Below the pieces are notes generated by a model, which was not told the origin of the DNA, did no database searches, and saw nothing but the letters and a program-made list of their open reading frames with translations. Below, in pieces: positions 46,101 to 59,448 of a DNA stretch of 64,000 bases. The first letter of the stretch is position 1. Every line of letters starts with the position of its first letter. The DNA comes from Basidiobolus meristosporus CBS 931.73 (lineage: Eukaryota; Basidiobolomycota; Basidiobolomycetes; Basidiobolales; Basidiobolaceae), in assembly GCA_002104905.1 (NCBI GenBank), contig MCFE01000343.1:1-64000 (forward strand). Direction: 5' to 3'. The translations under genes and the position numbers were made by a program.

Positions 46101-47950
46101 CAGCTTTAAGCACCTTGACCCAGGTCCTGAATGCCATACTGGAATTAATAGTGTAATAACCAACATGAAATCCTCACCTGACTCTATATCCTAAATCTCC
46201 ACCTTCAGCACCTGGAACCAGGTCCTGGATGTCATACTGGAATTAAAAGAATAATATCAAGCATGCAATCAGCACCTGGCTCTAGGTTTTAAATCTTGAC
46301 CTTCAGAACCTGGACCCAGGTCCTAGATGTAATACTAGAATCAACAGTGTAATATCAAACACGCAAGCAGCACCTGGCTCTAGGTCCTAAGTCTCAGCCT
46401 TTATCACCTGGACCAAGGTCCTGGATGTCATACTGGAATCAATAGAGTAATAACCAACATGAAATCCTCACCTGGCTCTAGGTCCTTGATCTATGCTTTC
46501 AGCACCTGGACCCAGGTCTTGGATGTCATATTGGAATCAATAGAGTGATATGCAACATTTAATCGGCACCTGGCTCTGGGTCCTTAAATCTCAGCTTAAG
46601 GCATCTGGGCCCAGGTCCTAGATGTCATACTGTAATTAATAGAGTAATATCAAGCATGCAATCAGCACCAGGCTCTAGGTCCTAATACACAGCTTTAAGC
46701 ACCTGGATCCAGGTCCTGGATGTCACACAGGAATAAATATAGTAATATCAAACATGAAATTGGCACCTGGCTCCAAGTCCTAATTCTTAGCCTTCAGCAC
46801 CTAGACCAAGGTCCTGGATGACATGCTGGAATTAATCAAGTATTTAACAAACATGGAATCAACACCTGGCTCTGGGCCCTATATCTCAGTTTCAAGCACC
46901 TGGACCCAGATCCTGGATATCATATCAGAACTAATAGAGTGATATTCAATAAGCAATCAGCATTGGCCTCTGGGTCCTAAATCTCAGCTTTAATCACCTG
47001 GACCCAGTACCTGGATGTCATACTGGAATAAATAGAGTAATAACCAACATGAAATCTGCACCTGGCTCTAGGTCCTAAGTCTCAGCCTTTAGCACCTGGA
47101 CCCAGGTCCTTGATGTCATATTGGAATTAATAGTGCAATATTCAACATGCAATTAGTACCTGGCTCTAGGTCCTTAATCTCAATCTTCAGCGCCTGGACC
47201 CAGGTCCTGGATGTCATATTGGAATTACTAGGGTAATATCTAACATGCAATCAGCACCTAGCTCTAAGTCATAAGTCACAGCCTACAGCACCTAAACTCA
47301 GCTTTAAGCACCTATCCCAGGTTCTGGATGTCATATTGGAATTAAGAGAGTGATAACCAATATGCAATCAGTACCAGACTCTAGGTCCTAAATCTCAGTT
47401 TTCAATACCTGGAACCAGGTCCTGGCCTTAAACATATTCACCTGAACCATGGTCCTGATTAACAATTCTTAATTAGTAGAGTAATATCAATCTGCAATCA
47501 GCACCTAGCTCTAGCCCTAAATCTCAGCCATCAGCACGTAGACTCAGATCCTTGATGTCATATTGGAATTACTAGAGTATTATCTAACAGGCAGTCAGCA
47601 TCTGGCTTTAGGCCCTAAATCTCAGCCTTCAGCACCTGGACCCGGTTCCTGGATGTAATACTAGAATTAATAAAGCAATATCAAACATGCAATCAGCACC
47701 TGGCCCCAGATCCTAAATCTTGGCCTTCAGTACGTGGACCCAGGTCCCAGTTTTCAACTTTATTCACCTGAACCTTGTTCCTGAAGAACACTTCTCAATT
47801 AATAGAGTTATATCTAACATGCAGTCAGCACCTGGCTCTAGGTCCTAAATCCCAGCCTTTATCCCCTAAACCCAGGTCCTTGATGTTGTATTGGAATTAA
47901 TAGAGTAATATCAAATTTGCAATCAACAACTGGCTCTAGTTCCTAAGTCT
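43200..47950 (+). repeat. Right satellite, 98-bp trimer sub-array with 1,078-bp higher-order repeat
   Basis: The unit is about 98 bp: two ACCTGG/AGGTCCT monomers plus a diverged third (AATTAATAGAGTAATATCAA). A marker variant recurs at 43823, 44901 and 45979, spacing exactly 1,078 bp each time (11 x 98), with a shorter copy at 46863 (884 bp, about 9 x 98). Other markers, such as 44501 and 45579, give the same 1,078 bp. Sequence between successive higher-order copies is nearly identical. Confidence 0.92.
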
Positions 47951-50900
47951 CAGGCTTCAGCACCTGGACCCAGGTCCTAAGTATTGGCTCTTATCCTTCA
48001 GCACCTGGATCCAGGTCCTAGATCTCACCTTTCAGCACCAGGACCCAAGTCCTAGATCTCACCTTTCAGCACCTGGACACAGGACCTGGATCTCATCCTT
48101 CCGCACCTAGACCCACATCCTGGATCTTAAGCAACAGCACCTGGACTTGGGTCTTGAATCTCAACTTTGATCACCAGGATCTTGATCATGAATGACAATC
48201 TCATTTAGTAGAGCAATATGTGACATGACAACCTCTGGCATCTGGAGACAACCTCAGGCATCTGGTGCCCAGATTCTAAACATCTTCACTTATCTCCTAC
48301 ACCTAGGTTGTGGATGAAACTCCTGATTTTTTAAGCAATGTTCAAAAAGTCCATCATCAGCACCTGGACCCAGGTCCTCTATCTCATATTTAAGTACTTG
48401 GACAAAGGTCTGGGTTACCAAGACCCACTTTGTAGATTTCAACCTTCAGCACCAGGATCCAGGTCCTATATCTCAGCTTTTAGTACCTGGACCCACATCA
48501 TGTATCTTATCCTTGAGCACCTTGACCCAGGTCTTAGATCACTTCCTTCAACACCTGGACCCATGACCTAGATCCCAACTTTGAGCACCTGGACTAAGGT
48601 GCTAGGTCTTATCATTCAACACCAGGTCCCAAACCATGGCTCTTATCCTTCAGCCCCTGCACTCACATCATGGATCTTTTCCTTCAGCACCTTGACCCAG
48701 GGCCTAGGTCTCATCCTTCAGCACCTAGTCCCAGGTCACATCTGTTATCCTTCAGCACATGGACCTAGGTCCTTGATCTCAACTTTCAGCACTTGGACCC
48801 AGATCCTAGGTCTCATCCTTCAGCACCTGGTCCCAAGCCATGGCTCTTATCCTTCAGCACCTGGACCCATGCCCTAGATCTCATATATAAGCACTTGAAC
48901 AAAGGTCCTGGTTACCAAGACCCAGGTTGTAGATCTCAACCTTCAGCACCTGGACCCAGGTCCTAGATCTCAACTTTAAGCACCTGGACCTAGATCCTAG
49001 GTCCCATCCTTCAGCACTTGGACCTAGATCCTAATTCTCATCCTTCAGCACTTGGACCTAGGTCCTGGGTCTCATCCTTCAGCACCTGGACCTAGGTTGT
49101 TGATCTCAACCTTGAGCACCTGGATCCAGGTCCTAGATCTCAACTTTAAGCACCTGGACCTAGGTCCTAGGTCTCATCCTTCAGCACCTGGACCTAGGTT
49201 GTAGATCTCAACCTTCAGCACCTGGATTCAGGTCCTAGATCTCAACTTTTAGTACCTGGACCCACATCATGGATCTTATCCTTGAGCACCTTGACCCAGG
49301 TCTTAGATCACTTCCTTCAACACCTGGACCCATGACCTAGATCCCAACTTTGAGCACCTGGTCCAAGGTGCTAGGTCTAATCATTCAGCACCAGGTCCCA
49401 AGTCATGGCTCTTATCCTTCAGCACCTGGACCTAGGTCTAAGATCTGAAGCTTCAGCACCTGGGCTCACATCATGGATCTTTTCCTTCAGCACCTTGGCC
49501 TAGGTCCTAGGTCTCATCCTTCAGCACCTGGTCCCAGGTCACATCTGTTATCCCTCAGCACCTGGACCTAGGTCCTTGATCTCAACTTTCAGCACTTGGA
49601 CCCAGATCCTAGGTCTCATCCTTCAGCACCTGGTCCCAAGCCATGGCTCTTATCCTTCAGCACCTGGACCCATGCCCTAGATCTCATATATAAGCACTTG
49701 AATAAAGGTCCTGGTTACCAAGACCCAGGTTGTAGATCTCAACCTTCAGCACCTGGACCCAGGTCCTAGATCTCAACTTTAAGCACCTGGACCTAGATCC
49801 TAGGTCCCATCCTTCAGCACTTGGACCTAGATCCTAATTCTCATCCTTCAGCACTTGGACCTAGGTCCTGGGTCTCATCCTTCAGCACCTGGACCTAGGT
49901 TTTTGATCTCAACCTTGAGCACCTGGATCCAGGTCCTGGATCACCACTTTCAGCACCTGGACCCAGGTCATAGGTCTTATCCTTCAGCACCTGGTCCCAG
50001 GTCATTGCTCTTATCCTTCAACACCTGGACCTAGGTCCAAGATCTCAAGCGGCATCACCTGCTCCCAGGTCATTATTCTTATTGTTCAGCACCTATGCCC
50101 AGGACCTGGATCTCATCCTTTAGCACCTGGATCCAGGTCATGGATCTCCACTTTCAGCACCTGGAACCAGGCCATGGATCTTCACTTTCAGCACCTGGAC
50201 CCAGATCCTATGTCTTATCCTTCAGCACCTGGTCCCAGGTCATTGCCCTTATCCTTCAACACCTGGACCTAGGTCCAAGATCTCAAGTTGCAGCACCTGG
50301 ACCTATGTCATGGATCTCATTCTTCAGCACCTGGCCCCAGGTCATTATTCTTATTGTTCAGCACCTGTGGCCAGGACCTAGATCTCATCCTTCAGCACCT
50401 GGATCCAGGTCATGGACCTTGTCCTTCATCACCTGCACCCAGGTCCTATATCTCAAATTTCAGCACCTGGGCCCAGGTCCTAGATCTCATTCTTCAGCTT
50501 AAGGTTGTAGAACTCTACTTTGAGCACCTGGATCCAGGTCCTAAATCTCAGTCTTCAGCATCTGGACACAGGTCCTATATATCATCCTTCATCATGGCTC
50601 TTATCCTTCATCACCTGGACCCAGGTCTTAGATCTCAACTTTCAGCACCTGGACACAGGTCCTAGATCTCTTCCTTCAGCACCTGGACATAGGTCCTAGA
50701 TCTCATCCTTCAGCACCTGGATACAGGTCCTAGATCTTATCCTTCAGCACCTGGATCCAGATTATGGCTTTTGTTCTTCAGCACCTGGGCCCAGATCCTA
50801 GATCTCAAGCTTCAGCACCTGGACCCAGGTTGTTGATCTCAACCTTCAGCACCTGGACACAGGTTGTTGATCTCAACCTTCAGCACCTGTACACAAGTTT

Positions 50901-53430
50901 TATATCTTCATCCTTCAGCACCTGGACCCAGGTCCTAGACCTCAATTTTCAGCACCTGAACTAGGTCCTAGATCTCAAGCTTCAGCACTTGGACCCACCT
51001 GATGGATCTCATCCTGCAACACCTGGACCCAGGTCCTAGATCTCAGCCTTTCAGCACCTGGACACAGGTCCTAGATCTCATCCTGCAGCACCTGGACCCA
51101 GGTCCTAGATTGCAACTTTCAGCACCTGGGCCAAAGTCCTAGATCTCAACTTTCAGCACCTGGAACCAGGTCCTAGATCTCAACTTTCAGTACCTGGACC
51201 CAGGTTGTTGATCTCAACCTTCAGCACCTGTACACAAGTCCTATATCTCATCTGTCAGCACCTGGACCCAGGTCCTAGATCTCAGCTTTCAACACCTGGA
51301 CACAGGTCCTAGATCTCATCCTGCAGTACCTGGACCCAGGTCCTAGATCTCAACTTTCAGCACCTGGACCCAGGTCCTAGATCTCAACTTTCAGCACCTG
51401 GACCCAGGTCCTAGATCTCAACTTTCAGCACCTGGGGCCAGGTCCTAGATCTCAACTTTCAGCACCTGGGGCCAGGTCCTAGATCTGAACTTTCAGCACC
51501 TGGGGCCAGGTCCTAGATCTCAACTTTCAGCACCTGGACTCAGGCCTTGGATCTCAACTTCAATCACTTGGACCTATATCATGGATGACAAGTCTCATTT
51601 AGTAGAGCAATATGTGACATGACAACCTCTGGCATCTGGAGCCCATGTCTCTTCCCTTATCTCCCAGACCTAGGTTGTGGATGAAACTCTTCATTTTTTT
51701 GAGCAATGTCCAAAATGTCCACCATCAGCATCTGGACCCAGTCCCTAAATCTCAAATTTAAGAATTTGGACAAAGGTCTGGGTTACCAAGATGCAGGTTG
51801 TAGATCTCAACCTTCAGCACCAGGATCCAGGTCCTAGATCTCAACCTTCAGTACTTGGACCCAAGTCATGGATTTTATCCTTCAGCAGCTGGGCCCAGGT
51901 CATAATTACTTCTTCACACCAGGACCCAGGACCTAGATCTCAACCTTCAGCACCAGGATCCAGTTCATGGATATCCACTTTCAGCACCTGGACCCAGGTC
52001 ATGGATCTCCACTTTCAGCACTTAGACCCAGGTCATTATTCTTATTGTTCAGCACCTGTGCCCAGGACTAGATCATCCTTCAGCACCTGGATCCAGGTCA
52101 TGGACCTTGTCCTTCATCACCTGCACCCAGGTCCTATATCTCAAATTTCAGCCTGGGCCAGGTCTAGATCTCATTCTTCAGCTTAAGGTTGTAGAACTCT
52201 ACTTTGAGCACCTGGATCCAGGTCCTAAGTCTCAGGTTCAGCATCTGGACACAGGTATAGATATCATCCTTCATCATGGCCTTATCCTTCATCACCTGGA
52301 CCAGTCTTAGATCTCAACTTTCAGCACCTGGGCACATGTCCTAGATCTCATCCTTCAGACCTGGACACAGGTCCTAGATCTCTCTACAACACTGGCACAG
52401 GTCCTAGATCTTATCCTTCAGCACTGGACCAGATGCTGGACCTAGGTTCCAGGTCTAGTCCTTCAACACCTGGTCCCAGGTCTTATATTCAACTTTTGCC
52501 ACCTGCACCCAGGACCTTAACACCATCTTTGCACCCGGATCCAGATTATGGCTTTGTTCTTCAGCACCTGGGCCATGTCCTAGACTCAAGCGTTCAGCAC
52601 TGGGGCCATGTCCTAGATCTCAAGCTTCAGCACCTGGACCCAGTTGTTGATCTCAACCTTCAGTACTGGACACAGGTCCTAGACTCATCCTTCAGCACTG
52701 GACCAGGTTGTGATCTCAACCTTCAGCACTGTACACAAGTCCTATATCTCATCCACCAGCACCTGGACCCAGGTCCTAGATTCAGCTTTCAGCACCTGGA
52801 CACAGGTCCTAGATCTCATCCTGCAGAACCTGGACCCAGGTCCTAGATCTCAACTTTCAGCACCTGGGGCCAGGTCTTAGATCTCAACTTTCAGCACCTG
52901 GACTCAGGTCTTGGATCTCAACTTTGATCACTTGGACCTAGATCATGGATGACAAGTCTCATTTAGTAGAACAATATGTGACATGACAACCTCTGGCATC
53001 TGGAGCCCATGTCTCTTCCCTTATCTCCCAGACCTAGGTTGTGGATGAAACTCCTCATTTTTTGAGCAATGTCCAAAATGTCCACCATCAGCATCTGGAC
53101 CCAGGCCCTAAATCTCAAATTTAAGAACTTGGATAAAGGTCTGGGTTACCAAGATGCAAGTTGTAGATTCAACCTTCAGCACCAGGATCCAGGTCCTAGA
53201 TCTCAACCTTCAGTACCTGTACCCAAGTCATGGATTTTATCCTTCAGCAGCTGGGCCCAGGTCTCAAATTACTTCCTTCAACACCAGGACCCACAACCTA
53301 GATCTCAACCTTTGGCACCAGGACCTGGGTCCTAGTTCTCAACTTTCAGCACCGGTTCCAAGGTCCTAGGTCTCATCCTTCAGCACATGGTCCCAGGTCA
53401 TGGCTGTTATCCTTCAGCACCTGTACCTAG
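47950..53430 (+). repeat. Right satellite, simple 34-bp sub-array
   Basis: The unit reads CAACTTTCAGCACCTGG followed by ACCCAGGTCCTAGATCT. It is most regular around 51000-51540, where consecutive units are nearly identical. Long duplications are visible: 48901 and 49704 (803 bp apart), and a block with GTAGAGCAATATGTGACA at 48202, 51596 and 52960 (3,394 and 1,364 bp apart). Long open frames here (up to about 137 codons) follow from a stop-free repeat and are not called as genes. Confidence 0.92.
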
Positions 53431-56400
53431 GTCCTGGATAACAAATCTCATTTAATAGGGCAGTATCTGACATGTAAACATCCAGCATCTTGAGCCCAGG
53501 TTTGAAATCTCTTTCCTTATCATCTACACCTAGGTTATGGATGATACTCCTCAATTTCTTGAGCAGAGTCAAACTTGTCATCATTCAGCACCTGGACCCA
53601 GGTCCTAGATCTAAACTTTCATCACTTCAACCCGGGTCCTGGATCTTAGGTTGCATTAGCATGTCTGGGTTCTGGATGTCAACTCTGATTAAACTGAGCA
53701 ATATTGAATATTTCACCTTCTGGCACCTTGAACTCAGGTCCTACATCTTTACATTTATCACCCCAACATAGGTTCACAATCTTGGCTATTATCACCTATA
53801 ACCAGGTCCAAGATATCCACCTTCAGCACCTTGATCCTGGTCCAGATATCAACCCTTATTTAATAAGCAATATTCAAAATTTCAAATTTCACAAATTGAA
53901 CATAGGTTTTATATATGACCTTTTATTGCTTAGACCCAGGTCCATGTTATTAGCTTGCATTACCATGCTCAGGTTTTAGAATGAAATATAATCAAATTGC
54001 ACTATATCCAACATTATAACTTTAGGTACCTTGAGCCCAGGTCCTACATTCCTACTTTCATCACCTTAAACCAGGTTCTACATCAATGCCCTCTTCACTT
54101 GGACAAAGGTCCTGGAAGACAACCCACATTTTGTGGAGAAATATCCAAAGCTTTACTTTCTGCACCTGAACCCACATCCTATATCTCCACTTTCATAATT
54201 TGGACCAAGGTTCTAAATCTTAGCCTGCACTGCCATGTCTAAATCCTGGATATCAACCCTGATTGATTTGGGCAATACTCAACATTACAACTTTCAACAT
54301 CTTGAACCCAGGTCCCGCATGTCAAGTTTCATGACCTGGGCCCAGGCTCAGGATATTAGCTATCATCACCTATACTCAGGTACCAGATATCTACCTTCAA
54401 CCCTTTAACCTGGTCCTGGATAGTAACCCTCATTGTATCAAGTAATATCCCAAACTTTCAGCACCCAGACCCTGGTCCTGCATCTCAGCTTTCATCACTT
54501 GGACCCAGGTCTGGGATCGTAGCTTGCATTACCAAGCTGAGGTTCTAGGTACAAAATGTCATTACATTGAGCAATATTCAACAGCTTAGCTTTTAGCACC
54601 TTGAAACCTGGCCTGGGATCTTAGCTTGCATTACCAAGCTCAGGTTCTAGATACAAAATATCAATAAATTGAGCAATATTCAACAGCTTTGCTTTTAGCA
54701 CCTTCAGACCTGGTCTTGTATCTCAGAGTACATATACACAGGTTCAAGATCCTAGCTGTGATCATCTAAGCTCAGGTCTTGGATATGAAGTTTAAGCACC
54801 TTAACCCTGTCCTTGATATCAACCCTCATCTTATTGAGTAATATCCACAATTTCAACTTTCAGCTACTTGAACAAGGGTTGTACATATCAAATTTTGTCA
54901 CCTGGACCCCAGCTCAAGATCTTACCAATCATCATGCCTGCTCAGATCCTAGATATCTACTTTCAGCACCTTGACATTGGTCTTGGATATTAGCACCTAT
55001 TGCATTGAGCAATATGCATAATCTTAACATTACACACTTTGACTCCAGTTGTAGATCTCACAATACATCACATTGCCTAGGTCTATGAATATCCATTATT
55101 ATAATTTTCAGCATCTTGACTAAGATTTTATATCTTAGATTGCAACAAATTGGCTATGTCTGGTATATACTTGTTATAATGAGCAGTATCAAAGATTAAA
55201 ACTTTTGCCACCTTGACAGAGTTATAGATCTAACATTAATCATTGGTACCCAGGTAGATCTGTTGCATTATTATTATGTCCTGAGCTGTGATATTAACTA
55301 TCATTGAGTGGTGCAGTATATAAGATAACTTTTTCTAGTGCCTTGGCCATAGTTGTAAGTCTCAACCTTCCTCACTTGGACCCAGGTCCTAGATTTTAGC
55401 TTGCATTACTATGTCCATTTCCTGGATACCAAATCTCATTAAATTGAGCAATATCCAACAATTTGGGTTTTAGCACCTTGAGCCCTGGTCCTACATCTCA
55501 ACTTTCATCACCTGAATCCAGGCCCTAGATGTCAACTTTTGGCACCTTGACCCAGGTTCTGGATACTAGCGCTCAAAACATTGGGCAGTATCATCAACTA
55601 CAGCTTGCAGCACCCAGGTCCTAGACCTCAACTTTTAACACTTGGACCCAAGTTCTAAATCTTAGCTTGTATTGCTATTCACAGGTCCTGGATATCAAAT
55701 CTTATTAAAAAAAGTAACATCCAACAACACAACTTTCAACACCTTGAGCCCAGGTACAACATCACAACTTTTATCACCTGTATTTAGGTCTTAGATCTTG
55801 GCTCTTATTGCCTCAGCTAAGGTCCTGGCTATCAACCCTCATTACATTGAGCAGTATGTAAGATTGCAACTTTCAGGAACTGGACTATTTCTTAGATTTA
55901 AACCTACATTACATGCCCTGGTCCTGAATTTGTATGCTCAAGAAATTGAGCAATATCCAGTATTTTAACTTTCTGCATCTGGACCAAGTTGTTGGATGCC
56001 ACCCTTCATCATTATGCAAAGGTCCTGGAGATCAACTACCCTTGCATTGAGTAATATCCAAGATTGCAACTTCCAGCACCTTAGTCAAGGTCCTTGATAT
56101 CATTTTATATTACCAGGTGCAAGTCCTGAATACTAACTTTCATAATACTGAGCAATGTCAATGATCACAACTTTCAGCACATGGACTCAGGTCTGAGGTC
56201 TCAACTTGCATCATAATGCCATGGCACTGGATTCCCAGTTTCATTACATTGAGCAATATGCATAGTTACAACTTTCAGCACCTGGACCCAAGTTTCAGAT
56301 CTCAATTCTCATGAGATTGAGCAATATTCAATATTACAACCTTCAGCATCTAGACCAAGGCTCTATATCTCAGTTACATTACCTTGCCTAGGCCCTGGAC

Positions 56401-56540
56401 TTCCACTGTTGTTACATGGAGCAATATGCATGATCAAAATTATTGGCACCTTGATAAAGGTTTTAGATCCAAAATTTATCACCAGGACCAAGGTAGATCT
56501 GAACTGGTCTCACTATGCCCAGGTCCTTGATGTCAGCCAC
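53430..56540 (+). repeat. Right satellite, far composite sub-array
   Basis: It returns to the degenerate composite unit containing the TTGAGCAATATCCAACATTA segment, as in the outer part at 34800-43200. It decays into non-repetitive DNA at about 56540. Confidence 0.85.
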
Positions 56541-59446
56541 TTCACTCCAGGCCCATCCTAAATCTCTATTTTTGTATTGGATCACTATTCCAGGGGCAGG
56601 AACTTTTGATAAGTCTTTTCTCTATTTGTCTTTGCTATTTTGTTAAAGCAGCTGTGTTCATGAGGGTAATATATTTCATGATCAGCACAATGGTGCTGAT
56701 ATATTGCTTTTAGCTGAGTTGTTGCAGGCTTGGATATTCTCATGTACAAGTCATTGGTATCTTATAAAGCCTAGATGGGTTGACTTTAAACCACAGTAAA
56801 CAATTTATATAGGCTTGTTGCACCTCCCATCAAATTACTAATCCCACTATGCTCTATTATTTGGCCTCATTAGCCTATAAATTCTACCAAAAAGAATTTG
56901 AAAGCCAGATTCATCAGAGCCAAGCACCATAACCTGCATAAATCAAAGTTCAGTAATTCAGAAGCTTGCTTTGGCAGCAGAGAGAATAGTATACATACCC
57001 AAGCCCAGATATCACAAGATATTGAATACACAAGATGCCTTTAAATGCACTGATAAAGAGAAGACTAGTATTGAGAAGACTCCTGATATTAGATATGATA
57101 TTGTGTAAGGATTGGAAAAGGGTTTGGACAATGAGCCCCCCAAAGAAAAACATCTGGTACTAGAGCAGATTCATTCATACTATCCTGGATTCAGGCATGC
57201 ATACTGGTCCTGGACTGGCATTAAACTACTTTGAAAATATCTTATGAAGTATAGACACTATCCAAGACAGTAAACCAGGAACCATTATACAAGGAAATGT
57301 TAAGTTATAAAGAGCCTGACTCTGGTATGGCAGACAGTTCCCAACAAGTGGCATAGCAGTAGCTAGTAGCTAGTAAAAGGCCAGAATGTAAATAAGTCCT
57401 TTGACACTAATCTGAAAATTTACAACTTCCTATATGTGTATACTGGATTTCATGTAATTTGGGAGTTTTAATACTTTGATAGAAGATAATACTTTCACTT
57501 TCAGTGTACTTTATGAGCTTCAGCTGAGAAGGGCTGTAAATTGCTCTGCTAGCTATTATTAGATGTTTCTTGACAAATTGGCTTATTTCCTACAATGGAC
57601 AAACTCCTTGTTTGCAAATAAATATCTTTACTGGAAACAAGCTTCCTTATTTGAAAATTCCCAACTCTGCATTAACCTTGAGGATTTCTTAAAGAGATCT
57701 CACATGGGCCTGCTGTAGAGGGCTTCTAATGAGGACTTTACACCCAAAGGGGTGTCTAAAGGAGTTTCTTTAACATAATTGGGTCACCCAAAGGGGACTT
57801 TTCCATCAAACCAAACAAGGTCAAAGTCTGTAGAAGAGCTGTAGTTTGGTCTGTAGAACTTACTGAAAAAATAGCTGGATGGATTATGTATATGAAATCC
57901 CTGTAGGATCAAGCTCTGCAAGTGATTGCATGTGATATACACCTGCTGCAAAGCTGATATTTGTGTTTAGTCTGAGTGGATATAGTTGCAGCACCTGTGA
58001 AAATGAGATCTAATTTGATTGGCTGGATCAAAAATTGTATGTGTTTGAATGTTACAAATTATTTCAAGCTTATAAGCCATGTGAGTTTTGAGTCTTCAAT
58101 GTTTGAATGACTATAACCCCTTAAATACTGCACTGAGCAATTGTCTGAAGATGCTAGAGAACTTGTGGGGAATGAGAACAAGCCTACTACAGGCAGTTGT
58201 TTAGAGATTCTACCTAGCAACAAAGATGCAAAGTGATCCAAATGGCCATAGTAGAGTTTGTAGGTCAACAATATACTCCAGATTACTCCAGAGGGTCTTT
58301 AATGAAATGAGTGAGTAAACACATACAAGCTTTGTGGAGAGCTAATGGAGTCACTAGCCAAAGTACTGCACTGTACATGGAAGTCTCCACTGCTCAGAAC
58401 ATGTATGGGAAGGAGTGGAAAAAAGCAGGCACAAGGCTATTGGGAGGGTAGGTCTTGATAAAGCTACTAATTGAGTGTAAGGTTGGGAAAGGCACAATAG
58501 AATCACTAGTCTTATGTACCAGTCCATACAAGGAAGTAATGAGAATTATCTGAGGTTTGAAAAGAAAAAATGAGATAACTAAGAGCCTATTAATGAAATC
58601 ATGGGGGAAGTAGATTTTCAAATTTTACCATGTTTTTCACCATAGCATGGATTCAATTTTCTTTTAACACAAAACATAAGGGATCTGTATATGCTTATGA
58701 CCACTCTCTCACATAGTTTTTAATAAGTGAGTGTGTTTTGAGCAAATTGTTATTCAAACATTGCAAGGTATATTTCTAGCTTTTACATGGTGATAATGCT
58801 GCATATATGGGACAGTTTAAAACAAGTAAAATGTCCAGCTCAAAAATAAGATAGTAGTGCCATAATGGTTATTGTTGATCAATTCTCCCTCAAGGCAGCA
58901 ACTGCTTTGCATGAAATAATATAGACTACATAATAAGAAACCATGATACTACTGTAGCAAGCTTTTTAGACATTAAACTCAAATACAGCATGAAGAATGC
59001 TTCAAAAAACATGGCCATTGTTTTTCTGCACAAATATGATATTAAGAAGTCAGTGAAATGGCATGTTTCCACTTTCATTAGTAACAGAGGTCTGAGGACT
59101 TACTGCTGCTGCTTGCTGAAGTTTTGCCACTTGGCAAGAAGCAACTAATGTGATAGAATTGGAGAGATATAATGAGACTGGCTACATGTCACTCAAGGCT
59201 AGTACTAAAACCATCAGGTATTAATGGCTATATGGCATTATCATCAAAGTATGATGCTTTTACCAAGTATCAAACTTGCATGGATTTACTGCCAATAGTG
59301 GCAGCCAGTATTCATTTTCTAGATATATTCCAATGATACCCCATCTGAAAACTTTGATGCAATCAAATGAATACTGCCAAGTTAAGTTGTACAGTTTACA
59401 CCTTGAGCAATCACATATATTTGAAGATATCTTCAATGGAGAATAT
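56541..59446. other. CpG-poor repeat graveyard
   Basis: No intact gene was seen. The part at 57110-58560 is the second copy of the decayed repeat at 23200-24110; the rest holds only short frames without motifs. Confidence 0.5.
57110..58560 (+). repeat. Decayed dispersed repeat, copy 2
   Basis: Collinear in blocks with 23200-24110 on the same strand, with insertions between blocks. Both copies carry many stops. The parent element is unknown. Confidence 0.55.
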
Positions 59447-59448
59447 TA

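Noticed and set aside
50095-52846. Open frames of 125-137 codons inside the satellite
   Set aside because: The 34-bp unit has no stop in several frames, so three units give a repeating 34-residue frame. There is no start context, conservation or domain; the repeat explains it fully.
26290-56540. Possible CRISPR array or telomere repeat
   Set aside because: Repeats are directly abutting without unique spacers of constant length, far too many and in a eukaryotic context; the unit does not resemble a telomeric TTAGGG-type motif.
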